From positions 1 to 64,000 of the forward strand of contig JAJNDK010000016.1 in assembly GCA_021156365.1 (NCBI GenBank): DNA of 64,000 nucleotides, in the 5' to 3' direction. Every line of letters starts with the position of its first letter. Positions within the stretch are counted from its first letter, which is position 1. Shown here in pieces: positions 51,343-63,400 of this stretch. The position numbers and the translations under genes are program-made. The notes below the pieces were generated by a model. That model worked only from the letters and a program-made list of their open reading frames with translations. It ran no database searches and was not told where the DNA came from. The stretch comes from Bacteroidota bacterium. GTDB taxonomy: Bacteria > Bacteroidota > Bacteroidia > B-17B0 > Aurantibacillaceae.

Positions 51343-52739
51343 TTCTTTTCTACTTGATTTCTGGCTTTTACAAATGATAAAACGGAACGTGTTACATCTT
51401 CTTCTGTTGTTGCCCATGAACAAACACTTATCCTGATTACCTTTTTATTAAACCATTGAGAGCCTCCACACCAACATTCTCTTAATTCCTGCAGGTTTTT
51501 CAAGGTTTCCTCCGTTTCAGAATCACTATCACAAGCAACTAAAACCTGATTAAATACCACCTCATTTAGTATTTTGAATCCATTTTCTGAAAGACCTTCT
51601 GCGAATTGTTTAGCTCGTTCATGTAAGCCATACACCAATTCATCTATACCTTGCCTCCCAAGATATTTCATTGTCGCCCAAAGTTCTACAGCTCTTGCTC
51701 GTCTTGACATTTCAGGAGTGTAAAGCATTCCATCTCTGTTTTCACCATACACGATATAAGAACCTGTTGCCTGAAGAGCAGAGACTAATGCTTCTTTGTC
51801 TTTACACATTAAAATCCCACAATCATACGGAGTATTCAATGTTTTGTGCCCGTCAACAGACCAGGAGTCTGCTTTTTCAATTCCTGATGTTAAGTATTTA
51901 AGATTTTCCGAACCAGCTGCCCATAAACCAAAAGCACCATCAATGTGGATCCAGGTATTTGTCTTTTGTGCTTTATCACATATTTCATTAAAATAATCAA
52001 ATGAACCGGAGTTTACATTGCCTGCCTGAAGAACGAGTATGGTATTTTCATCCAGTTCCGGAATTTTATCTAAGATCATTCTCCCTTCACTATCAACATC
52101 TACCCATTCAATATTATCTTTTCCAAATCCCAGCAAAGCTACGGCTTTTAGAACGGTAGCATGCGCGTGTTGCCCGGCAACAATCCGAACTTTAGGAGCA
52201 TTAATGAATCCCTTTGAATTAATATCCCAGTTCAATCTTTGATAAATCCTAAATCTTGCAGCCGCAAGTCCGCATAGAATTGCCATTGAGGTGCCGCTTA
52301 CAAAACCTGCAACGGTTGATTCCGGAAGGTTAAAAAGTTGTTTCAGCCAACTCTCAACAACTGCCTCAAGTTTTGATGTTATCGGAGAAGTTACAAATAA
52401 AGGTGTATTCTGATCCCAAAAATCATTCAACCATTTAACTGCTAAGGCTGTTGGTATAACACCTCCATTAACTAACCCAAAGTATCTTCCTCCAATTTGA
52501 GTAACTGTTGAAGAAGAACCATACTTATGAAGTACTTCTATTATTCCTAAAGGATCACCTATGTTATCAGGTAATTGTTCATCAAAAATATGTAGTTTTT
52601 TAATTGCTTCATCTGTCGGATAAACATTTCTTTCTAATGCCTTATCTGCATAATCAAACGCATATTCTTTAACCTGATTGAATATTTTTTTATCAATCAT
52701 TTCTTGCTGCATTTGTCTTTGTAATTTCTTCCCGGTCAT
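51339..52739 (-). CDS. PLP-dependent group II decarboxylase
   Basis: This 466-residue enzyme has the fold-type I decarboxylase motifs: FVSGTSMAILCGLAAARF, VAGQHAHATVLKAVALLGFG, NTWIHIDGAFGLWAA and the PLP lysine in SWSVDGHKTLNTPYDCGIL. The family includes glutamate, tyrosine and aromatic amino acid decarboxylases and some aldehyde-forming variants; the substrate is not evident. The gene and its short downstream partner are AT-richer than the neighbours (by eye), with fewer Cs and Gs in the third codon position. They lie next to tRNA-Arg, a common integration site, and may be a recent acquisition. Confidence 0.85.
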   Translation of the reverse strand: MTGKKLQRQMQQEMIDKKIFNQVKEYAFDYADKALERNVYPTDEAIKKLHIFDEQLPDNIGDPLGIIEVLHKYGSSSTVTQIGGRYFGLVNGGVIPTALAVKWLNDFWDQNTPLFVTSPITSKLEAVVESWLKQLFNLPESTVAGFVSGTSMAILCGLAAARFRIYQRLNWDINSKGFINAPKVRIVAGQHAHATVLKAVALLGFGKDNIEWVDVDSEGRMILDKIPELDENTILVLQAGNVNSGSFDYFNEICDKAQKTNTWIHIDGAFGLWAAGSENLKYLTSGIEKADSWSVDGHKTLNTPYDCGILMCKDKEALVSALQATGSYIVYGENRDGMLYTPEMSRRARAVELWATMKYLGRQGIDELVYGLHERAKQFAEGLSENGFKILNEVVFNQVLVACDSDSETEETLKNLQELRECWCGGSQWFNKKVIRISVCSWATTEEDVTRSVLSFVKARNQVEKK

Positions 52740-52924
52740 CTTATTCTATATTATTTCAATTTTGCAGGATGCTGGTTTAAATGGCGTACAACTTACAAAT
52801 ATAAACAACCGGCTTATTTGTAAGCAATTGTATTTTCGCTTTATGAGATATATTTATCTTATAATCAATTAAATAAACTGGAATCAGCCTTTTCTTGTTT
52901 ATTATCCCTTATAGAAGACTCTTG

Positions 52925-53968
52925 TCAGGCTTTTACTGCCCAACGGAGCTTCGCCGAACGTGCACGTGGATTGGTATTGGATTCCTGTGCCGAGGGGCGG
53001 ATTGGGTCCGGTGCCACTTCACTGTAAATTCCTTCCCGAAAAAATTGTTGAAACGACTTTTTTACACGCCTGTCTTCTCCCGAATGAAAGGAAAGAATAG
53101 CTACCCTCCCACCCGGTGCAAGTGCATCAGGCAATTTTTCCAGGAATTCCTCCAATACCCCGAATTCATTGTTCACTTCTATCCGCAATGCCTGGAAACA
53201 ACGCTGGCAGGATTTTTTGGTCTCTTCTTTCCGAATGGATGCCGAAACAAATTCAAGTACTTCCGCAATGATTTCCTGCAGCTGCGTGGTGGTTTCTATA
53301 GCTCCGCCCTCTTTTATCTTATACACAATTGCCCGGGCAATGAGTTCGGAATAAGGCTCATCCGCATTTTCTGTCAAGAGCTCTTCCAGGAGATCCTGTG
53401 AAATAGTTTTTAAGAGGTCGGCGGCGGAAATGCCGCTCGTTGGATTTAACCGCAGATCAAGGGGGCCTTCGATCTTAAAAGAAAAACCTCTTTCCGGATT
53501 ATCGATCTGCATGGAAGAAACACCCAGATCGGCCAGTACAAAATTCAGGGGGCCGGCTTCGGCAGCGATCTCATCTATTCCCGAAAAATTCATTTTCCGG
53601 ATTTTCAAAACATCCGGGCCATATCCCAGGGCTTCCAGTCGTTCTGTTGTTTTCGGTAATTCGAAGGGATCTACATCGGTTGCATATAATATTCCTCCGG
53701 GAGCAAGACACTTTAATATCTCTAAACTGTGACCGCCATAACCCAAAGTAGCATCCAGCCCGGTCTGCCCCGGGCTTATTTGAAGAAATTCCATTATTTC
53801 GTCCACGCAAATGGAACGATGCATACCTGCCGGTGTTCTGCCCTGCTGCATTACTTTTTCCACATCACCTGCATACTGCTCCGGCTGCAGCTCTTTGTAT
53901 TTTTCTTTAAATGCTTTCGGGTGCGTGCCTTTGTAACGTACACGGCGTTTCGGTTTCTGATCATCCAT
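52925..53968 (-). CDS. RsmH-like 16S rRNA C1402 N4-methyltransferase, divergent
   Basis: RsmH methylates N4 of C1402 in 16S rRNA. This 347-residue protein has the SAM fold and family motifs in altered form: GLDATLGYGGHSLEIL, LADLGVSSMQIDNPERGFSF, LDLRLNP, FQALRIEVNNEF and AILSFHSGEDRRVKKSF. A 50-residue basic N-terminal extension (KRRVRYKGTHPKAFKEKYKE) precedes HRSICVDEI. It does not lie in a division/cell-wall cluster, where rsmH normally sits; the surroundings are unrelated genes. It could be the genuine RsmH of this organism or a second, divergent paralogue with a different target. Confidence 0.8.
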   Translation of the reverse strand: MDDQKPKRRVRYKGTHPKAFKEKYKELQPEQYAGDVEKVMQQGRTPAGMHRSICVDEIMEFLQISPGQTGLDATLGYGGHSLEILKCLAPGGILYATDVDPFELPKTTERLEALGYGPDVLKIRKMNFSGIDEIAAEAGPLNFVLADLGVSSMQIDNPERGFSFKIEGPLDLRLNPTSGISAADLLKTISQDLLEELLTENADEPYSELIARAIVYKIKEGGAIETTTQLQEIIAEVLEFVSASIRKEETKKSCQRCFQALRIEVNNEFGVLEEFLEKLPDALAPGGRVAILSFHSGEDRRVKKSFQQFFREGIYSEVAPDPIRPSAQESNTNPRARSAKLRWAVKA

Positions 53969-54126
53969 GTGGTAAATTTAACCATTTAGCAATTGCAACA
54001 CAGTTAAAATTTAACGGACAGCGCAAACGAAAAGCAGCCCTTCCTGATCAAATGAGGGCTTACCCCTATTTCACGCCCTGAGAACATTCCTCACTTTTGG
54101 CATATTAACCTCTAACGATCATCCCT

Positions 54127-54300
54127 ATGAAAGATTTGCTTCTTTACCTGTTTCGAGCCCTGATCCGGGGCAGCGCACCATGGAAAATCACCACAGGAAG
54201 AACTAATTATGGACTTTTTTTTGAAACCTTAAGGCCTGCTTACGTGATCGGGACGAATGGATATGTTTTAAAAAAAAACACTACTAATAATTCGTTTTAG
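54127..54300 (+). CDS. Possible small protein in a 460-base gap
   Basis: A complete 57-residue frame (MKDLLLYLFRALIRGSAPWK..., ending KKNTTNNSF) occupies part of the gap 53969-54430. It could code for a short amphipathic or membrane-linked peptide (LLLYLFRALI). There is no convincing -7 element and no family match; it may be chance. The rest of the gap has no gene, hairpin or known RNA that I can support. Confidence 0.25.
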   Translation: MKDLLLYLFRALIRGSAPWKITTGRTNYGLFFETLRPAYVIGTNGYVLKKNTTNNSF

Positions 54301-54430
54301 CAGTTTCAAAATAGCAAAACTGCTGTTCACATATATTTTTCTGTAGTTCGTCACATTTAATTGGTTGCTCCGGATTAAATGATGTTCTTCGCCACAAATT
54401 TAAAAAATCGCCTATTTTAATCCATTTTTC

Positions 54431-57400
54431 ATGAAAAAAACCGCTATTCATTTATTTCTTGCAGCTATTTCCTGTTTTTTATTCCTTACTTCCAATTGTA
54501 AAGCCCAGGCAGGTGCCGCACTGAATTTTGCCGGAGCCAGCGGTACTGCTGTAAATATCGGCAATTCTATAAGCACTGCTTTGTATACAAAGAACACAAT
54601 TACTGTAGAGGCTTGGGTAAACTCCTCCAGTATCGCAACCCTTGGAGTAATAGCAGGAAATTACTATACAGCCGGAGCCAATCAAATGCAGTTTTTACTG
54701 AGACGTGACGGAAACTCTTTCGCTTTTTGGGTTAACTGCGGAAGCGGTTACCAATCCGTGACTTCGGCCGGCTCTACCGCTCTTCTGAATACATGGCAGC
54801 ATGTGGCCGGTGTATGGAACGGCTCTTCCCTTTTCCTTTATATTGACGGGGTATTAATGGGAACCACCAACTTCGTTAACGGACCGGATTTTGTAGACAT
54901 TGCAGACCCGGTTCTCATGGGAAACAATTCGCTCGGTGAAACATTTACAGGGAGCCTGGATGAAGTAAGGATCTGGGATCATGTAAGAACACAGTGCCAG
55001 ATCCAGGCAGGCATGAATTGTGAAGTTCCTGCTCCTGCCACAGGTTTGATGGCCTATTATAAAATGAACCAGGGCATTGCCGGTGGTGCTAATCCATCTG
55101 TGACTATTGCTGCCGATGCTTCGGGCAATGGCCGCAACGGAACACTTTCGAATTTTTCCCTGACCGGGCCAACAACCAACTGGGTATCACCCGGTGGAGT
55201 TACTTCGGGTGTTTCCTGTAACATGCTTTCAGTAAATCAAAGTACCGGTATATTAACCGGTGGAACTGCTACTTTAACAGCCAGTGGAGCTACATCCTAT
55301 TTGTGGAGCACGGGTGCAACAACTGCCTCCATATCTGTTTCACCAGCAACAACAACAAGTTATACAGTTACAGGTAGTAATGGCAGCGGATGTTCTTTTT
55401 CTTCTGTTGCAACCGTTAATGTTGCTTCGGCTCTGGGTTCTGCTTTGCATTTTGCTGCCGGGGATGACAAGGTAATTGTGCCCGACAATGTCCTTTTGGA
55501 TTTTGGTACCACTGATTTTACGGTTGAAGCAAGTATCCGCACATCCGCTTCAAACCCCAATTATGCAGGTATAGTAGTGAAAGCTGATGGAGCAATGGCC
55601 GGGTATCAACTGGTGCTGGTAAATAACCAGTTTGCCGCTGAATTCGGGAACGGGTCTGTTTTCTTAGGTACTGGCAGTGGCTTACTAACGACAACTCTTT
55701 TAAATGACGGCAACTGGCATCGCCTGGCTATGGTAGTAAGCCGTTCGAACAATAATATAAAACTGATCGTAGACGGGAATGTGGAAGCAAACGTTATCAA
55801 TAGCGCCATTTCCACTACGAACGTGAACAATGCAGTACCTATGTATATGGGTACAGAAAGAGGACAAAGCGCTTTTTATCAGGGCAATATAGATGAAGTT
55901 CGTATCTGGAACAGGGCTTTGTGTCAAAGCGAAATTCAAAATAACCTGAACGCTGAGCTGACGGCAGGGCAGAGCGGGCTCGTAGCTTACTATAAATTTA
56001 ATGAAGGGTATGCGGCTGTTAATAACCTTGGAGTGACAACACTTACGGATATTGGTGGTAATAATTTGGATGGTATGCTTACTAATCTTGCATTATCCGG
56101 TAGTACTTCGAACTGGATCGCTCCGGGCTCTGTCGTAACCGGCTCCGGTACTCCCACATTTGTCAGCCCTGTTGTTTCTGCCACAGGTCCTGTTACCGCC
56201 CCTGTTTGTGCAGGTAATCCAAATATTCTTACAGCAAGCGGATCATCTTCCTATTTCTGGACACCGGCTGCAAATCTTGATAATGCAACGCTCGCTTCTC
56301 CTACTGCTACTCCTCCGGCAACAACCGTGTATAGTGTAACCAGCGGATGTATCGGTGGAAATACGGCAACGGCAACCGTAAATGTGATCCCAACACCCAT
56401 TGCCGTTATTAACGAGCCCAGCGGGATATGCATAGGCGCTACTGTTTCACTGACGGTAAGCGATGCAATGTCCAGCGGTGGGCCCTATACGTATAGCTGG
56501 AGCGATGGCAGCACAAGCGCCGGCAGTAATACAATTACCCCGGGAACCTATTCTGTTACTATTACAAACGGAAGCGCCTGTTCTTCTTCTGCCTCAAAAG
56601 TATTTTTCTCTGCTCCTGTCTCCGTTACATCCACAGGTGGTACGGGAGCCCCAGAACTTTGCTATGCCACCCTCAAAGCAGGATTCGATGCCATCAATGC
56701 GGGCATACACACCGGCGTGGTAGCTATCCAGGTTAAGGGCAATACGACTGAAACGGCAACCTGTGTTTTGAATGCTTCAGGCACCGGAGCTTCTTCTTAT
56801 ACCGCCATTTCTATTCAACCTTCCGGTGGTTCAGCGAGAACAATTACCGGTAACTTAGGTGCTCCGCTAATAGATTTGCAGGGAGCCTCCAATATGACCA
56901 TTGATGGTTTGAATGCAGGCGGGAACAGCATTACTTTTTCAAATCTAAATAGCATCTCCGCGGCAACCACTATACGCTTTATAAACGATGCCAGCAATAA
57001 TACCATTACTAACTGCTCAGTACTGGGATCCTGTGCCTCCGCTGCCGGTCTCGCACCAGCTACTATTTCATTTTCCACAGCTAATCTTACCGGGAATGAT
57101 AACAATACGATCTCTTATTGCAATATAGGGCCGGCCATTGCAACACTCCCGAGTAAAGCCATTTATTTAGGGGGCACTACCGGTAAAGAAAACGACGGCA
57201 TTGTAATCGATCACAACAACATCTATGATTATTTCCGTACCAATATAAATAATTCTGGTATTGAGCTGAATGCCGGAACCAATGGAACCACCATATCAAA
57301 CAATAAATTCTACCAGACGGCTCCAAGGACTTTTCCGGTCGCAAACATTTACCAAAGGGCTATCAATATTAATAATACCACAGGCGGTGGATACAGTATA

Positions 57401-60400
57401 CTCAACAATACTATCGGGTTTGCAAACAGCTCAGGGACCGGAACATCTGCTATTGTTTTCGGTACGGCGACAATAGTATCCAGTTTTGTGCCCATTTATA
57501 TAAATACAGGAACTGTTACTGCCAGCAGCGTACAGGGAAATATCATCACAAATATTTCTGTGACGGGTAACAGCGGGGGGCTCGGTATCGCTGCTCCATT
57601 CAAAGGTATTTATGTACAGGGAGGTTTAGTAAGCATCGGGGATATAAGCGGAAACACGATCGGCAGTATGTCTTCTACCGGCAGTATTACCTATACTTCC
57701 ACAAACGCTACTCAAAGCGATATTATTGGAATACTTTACACCGGTACAGGTAATTGTACTATCAGCAACAACGCTATCGGAGGCATTACTGTTGCTTCCG
57801 GAACTTCAACAGCCAGGAGCTTTTATGGGATCCGGTCGTTAGCAACTTCAGGAACGATGACCTGCAATAACAATACGGTGGGCGGAACAGTAGCTAATTC
57901 CATACAAATAACTGCAGCTAATAATGGTTGTTATATGTATGGTATCCACAACAATGCTTCTTCCGGGACATACACCGGGAACACCATTCGAAATATGAGT
58001 AATGCGGGAAGCAATGTGGGAACCGGTACTACAGCAGCCGTTGCCGGCATTTGTATCCCTGCTGGAGTTGCTCAAACCATCTCTCAAAATACCATAGCCA
58101 ATTTAAGCGCCGTACATACCTTTGCACTTACAACAGTGAGCGGCATTGCACTCAGAGGAGCAGATGGCAACCTGGTAGAACGGAATTTTATTTATAACTT
58201 AAATTCAAACTCTAACAGCACCACAGCCCAGGTAAACGGGATCGCCATTGTCACTACCAGTGCTCTTTCACCCAGCACTTTTCAGAATAATATGATCGCA
58301 ATAGGCCCGGGTGCCAATGCCATAACAGTAAGCGGAATAAGGGAATCAGGCGGAATAAACAATTTCCGGAACAACAGCATTTATATCAGTGGCACACCTA
58401 CAGCAGGTGTTGGCAGCAGCATTGCATTCAACAACACGCACCTGCCAACTTTAGCCCGGAGTACGCAGAACAATATTTTCGTAAACGCAGTAAGCAACAA
58501 TGGCGCTACAGGTAAGAACTATATTGTTACCGTACAGGGGACTGCACCGAACCCGGCAGGTTTAACCATTAACAACAATCTTTATTACGGGACGGGGACA
58601 GGCAATATATTTGGTTTATTTAATTCGGCAGATGTGGTGGATTTAGCCGCATGGCAAGCCGCTGTGGGACAGGATGCCAATAGCTTTACCGGTGATCCTT
58701 TATTTATTGCTCCTGCAGCAACACCACCCAATTTGCACATCAGTACCGCGGGCAGCGTTTCTCCAACAGAGGCAGCCGGTGTTGACCTGGGAGTGATCAA
58801 TGATTTTGACGGGCAAACAAGAGCATCTTTAACTCCTGTAGATATAGGCGCTGATGCATTTTTAGTATGTACCACGCCAATAGCCGGCATAAACGGAACC
58901 ACAACTATTTGTGCCAACAGCAGTGCAACCGTAACGTTTACCGGAACAGCTAATGCAACTGTTTATTACCACGCAAACAGCGGCGCTGCACAAAGCATTG
59001 TATTAAACGGATCGGGAACAAATACACTCACTCATACTTTTACAGCTGATTCTATCTACACAGTCGATAGTGTTAAAATTGCGATCTGCAGGGCAACGAT
59101 CACCGGGCAATCGGCAGTTATCACCGTAAACAATTTACCAAGCGTTTCTATCAGCGGAACAACAACGATCTGTGAAGGAACAAGCACAACATTAACTGCA
59201 GCCGGAGCTGACACGTATGCCTGGACAAGTGGCCCTGCTTCGGCAGATAACACCGTTGCTCCAACTACCAACACAAGCTATACAGTTACTGGAACAATAA
59301 CCGCAAGCGGTTGTACAAATACAGCAACACAATTAGTTACGGTAAATGCAGTGCCGGTTGTTTCTTCAGTAAGCAGCACCAGCGTTACCTGTAATGGCGG
59401 AACAAACGGATCTGCAACTGTGGTGGCATCCGGATCCGGAACATTAACTTATAGTTGGGCAACAGGCGGGGCAACCACTGCAACAGCAGGCGGACTTGCT
59501 GCCGGAACTTATACATGTACAATCACAGATCCAAATTCATGTATCACAACTCAGACAGTTAGTATTGCAGAACCTTCGGCAATTACAGTGATCCTTGCTT
59601 CGCAAACTCCTGTCTCCTGTAATGGCGGAAGCAACGGAGCTGCAAGTGTAACAGCAAGCGGCGGCACAGGAACCTTAACATATAACTGGACACCCGGCAA
59701 CCCAATGGGAGAAGGGACAAACGCTGTTACCGGCCTGACAGCCGGCGTATGGACGTGTACAGTAACGGATATGAATTCATGCACCTCTACTCAATTACTC
59801 CCTATTTTACAACCTGCTGAACCTGTATCGGGATCAACGATTGTCAGCAATGTATTCTGCTTCGGCGAATCAACTGCTTCCATCAATTTAATACCGGCAG
59901 GCGGAACACCGGGCTACACTTTTAACTGGGGAGGCGGCATTACTACAGAAGATCTTACAGGAGTTGCAGCTGGAACGTACACGGTACTGATAACTGATTT
60001 TAATCTTTGTACCGGAACAGTTACTGTAGCGGTTACACAACCGGCAGCACCGATATCAGGGTCAACAGTAGCTACAAATGTTTCCTGTTTCGGTGGTTCT
60101 AACGGAGCGATCAACTTAACAGCAGCAGGTGGCAGCGGCACATATACCTACAATTGGGGCAGCGGTATTACAACTGAAGACAGAACAGGCCTGGCGCAGG
60201 GAACCTACTCAGTAGTTATTACCGATATAGCAGGTTGCACGGGAACAGCAACTGCAACGGTTACACAGCCGGCAGCACCGGTATCAGGAACAACAGTGGT
60301 AACGCAGGTTTCATGCTTTGGCGGTTCAAACGGTACAATCAACTTAACACCAGCCGGCGGAACAGGAGCATATACTTTTAACTGGCTACCTTCCGGACCT

Positions 60401-63400
60401 ACTACTGAAGACAGAACAGGGTTAGTTGCAGGAACATATTCAGTACAGGTTACAGATGTTAATGGTTGCGTAGCTACCGTTACAGCAACAGTTACTCAAC
60501 CAACAGCTCCTGTATCAGGAACAACAGTAGTAACTAATGTAAGCTGCTTCGGCGGATCGAACGGTACAATCAACTTAACGCCAGCAGGCGGAACAGGAGC
60601 ATATACTTTTAACTGGCTACCTTCCGGACCTACTACTGAAGACAGGACAGGATTAACTGCAGGAACATATACAGTGATCATCACCGATGCAAACGGTTGT
60701 ACGGGAACACATACTGCAACAGTTACTCAACCAACAGCCCCGGTATCCGGATCAGCACTTGTAACAAACGTTTCCTGCTTCGGCGGATCGAACGGATCAA
60801 TTGATTTGACACCGACTGGCGGAACAGCAGGCTACACTTACAATTGGGGTAGCAGCATTACTACCCAGGACAGAACAGGATTAGCAGCAGGAACATACAC
60901 AGTGATCATCACCGATGCAAACGGTTGTACAGGAACACATACTGCAACAGTTACCCAACCAACAGCTCCGGTATCCGGATCAGCACTCGTAACAAACGTT
61001 TCCTGCTTCGGCGGATCGAACGGATCAATTGATTTGACACCGACTGGCGGAACAGCAGGCTATACTTACAATTGGGGCAGCAGCATTACTACCCAGGACA
61101 GAACAGGATTAACAGCAGGAACATACACAGTGATCATCACCGATGCAAACGGTTGTACGGGAACACATACTGCAACCGTTTCATCTCCATCAGCTTTATC
61201 TGCATCATCCACATCAAGTCCTGTTTTATGTAATGGTGGGAATTCAGTGGTGACAGTATCTGCAACAGGCGGTACAGCTGCTTATACAGGTACAGGAACT
61301 TTCACAGTAACAGCAGGCACGTATACTTATACAGTAAACGATGCCAACGGATGCACTGCTACTACAAACATTACAGTTAGTCAGCCAACAACTCTATCGG
61401 CATTATCAACATCAACCCCTGTTTTATGCAATGGTGGAACTTCAGTGGTAACAGTTTCTGCAACAGGTGGTACATCTGCTTATACAGGCACGGGAACATT
61501 CACTGTTACTGCAGGCACCTATACTTATACCGTTACGGATGCAAACGGATGTACTGCAACAACGAATAGTACAGTAAATGAACCAACACTTTTATCTGCA
61601 TCATCAACATCGAGTCCTGTTTTGTGTAACGGAGGGACATCGGTAGTAACGGTTTCTGCTAACGGCGGAACGGGGGCATACACCGGCATTGGTGCTTTCA
61701 CTGAAACAGCAGGTACATATACATACACAGTAAGCGACGCGAACGGATGCTCTGCAAACACCACTATCACTATAAACGAGCCGACACTCATCACCTCTTC
61801 CACTTCTTCTACCAGCTCCAATTGCGGAAGCGCAAACGGATCGGCAACGGTGAGCGCAAGCGGCGGAACAGGCACCCTCGTTTATTCATGGGCGCCAGCA
61901 GGTGGTAATGCTGCAACAGCAAACGGTCTTTCTTCCGGTTCGTATACAGTAAGTATAACAGACGACAATGGCTGTGTAGCAACAAATGTGGCAAGTGTGT
62001 CCGATATCGGAGCGCCTGTGGTTAGCAGCACACAACTAAATGTTTCCTGCCATGGCGGAACGAATGGCTCGATCGATAATACCGTTACAGGTGGAACAGG
62101 AGTGTATACATTCAGCTGGAGCAATTCAGCGATCACCGAAGACATGAACACGCTCTCTGCCGATATATATACCTATACGGTAACCGACGGTGCGGGATGT
62201 TCGGCAACAGGTTCGGTAACTATTACAGAGCCGGATGCCATAACTATAATAACTGTTTCACAAACAGATGTAAGCTGTTTCGGCGATGCCAACGGAGCTG
62301 TAAGTGTATCGGCAACAGGTGGAACTGGAGCATTAAGCTTCAACTGGACACCTGGTAACCCAACAGGAAACGGGACAGCTACCATTACAGGTCTTACTGC
62401 AGGCATCTATACCTGTACAGTAAGCGATGACAATTCGTGTATTGGTACAACAACTATAACGATTGCTGAACCTGCCGCTGCTTTAGCCGCATCTTCTACT
62501 GCCACTTCTGTTCTATGTAACGGAGGAACGGCCGATGTAACGGTAAGCGCAACAGGCGGAACACCGGCTTATACCGGAACAGGAGCATTCCCGGGTGTAA
62601 CAGCCGGAACCTATTCGTATACCGTAACGGATGCAAACGGATGTACTGCCGCTACCACTATCACTGTGAACGAGCCGGCTTTATTGACAGCTGCGTCTAC
62701 CGCTACTCTGGTTTTATGTAACGGAGGAACAGCAGTCGTTAGCGTTTCTGCCAACGGTGGCACAGGCGCTTATGCGGGAGCGGGAACCTTCACTGTAACG
62801 GCCGGTAACTATACCTACACAGTTACTGACGATAACAATTGTTCAGCAACTACAGGCATCACGATAAGCGAACCAACAGCCATCACTTCTTCCGTATCTG
62901 CCACCAATTCCAATTGTGGCAGTTCGAACGGATCTGCAACAGTAGTAGCAACCGGTGGAACCGGAACCCTTGTATATGCATGGATGCCAACAGGTGGCAA
63001 TGCGGCAGCTGCAACAGGTCTCTCTGCAGGATCGTATACGGTAAGCACAACAGACGACAACGGATGTACAATTACAGATGTGGCAAATGTATCCGATATC
63101 GGTGCTCCTTCAGTAAGCAATACACAAACAGATGTGTCCTGTCATGGCCAGGCGGATGGCTCGATCGATAACACCATTAGCGGAGGAACCGGTACCTATA
63201 CATTCAGCTGGAGCAATTCAGCGAACACCGAGGATGTGAACATGCTGGTTGCCGGAGTATACAGCTATACGGTAACCGATGTGGCAGGATGTTCAGGCAC
63301 CGGTTCAGTAACTATTACAGAGCCGGGCGCAATAGACGTATCAACCACTGTAGCAGGCACTGTGATCAGTGCGAACAATACAGGGGCTGCTTCTTACCAG

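Noticed and set aside
51343-51423. Longer start for the muconolactone-isomerase-like gene
   Set aside because: It would overlap the decarboxylase by 85 bases and add a non-conserved basic stretch; the ATGA overlap start is better.
50884-52920. Integrated element with att sites at tRNA-Arg
   Set aside because: No copy of the tRNA 3' end is seen downstream and no integrase gene exists; only composition suggests transfer.
61525-62406. Several antisense reading frames within the giant gene
   Set aside because: They mirror the SprB repeats on the other strand and share their low-complexity pattern; no start signals or family features.
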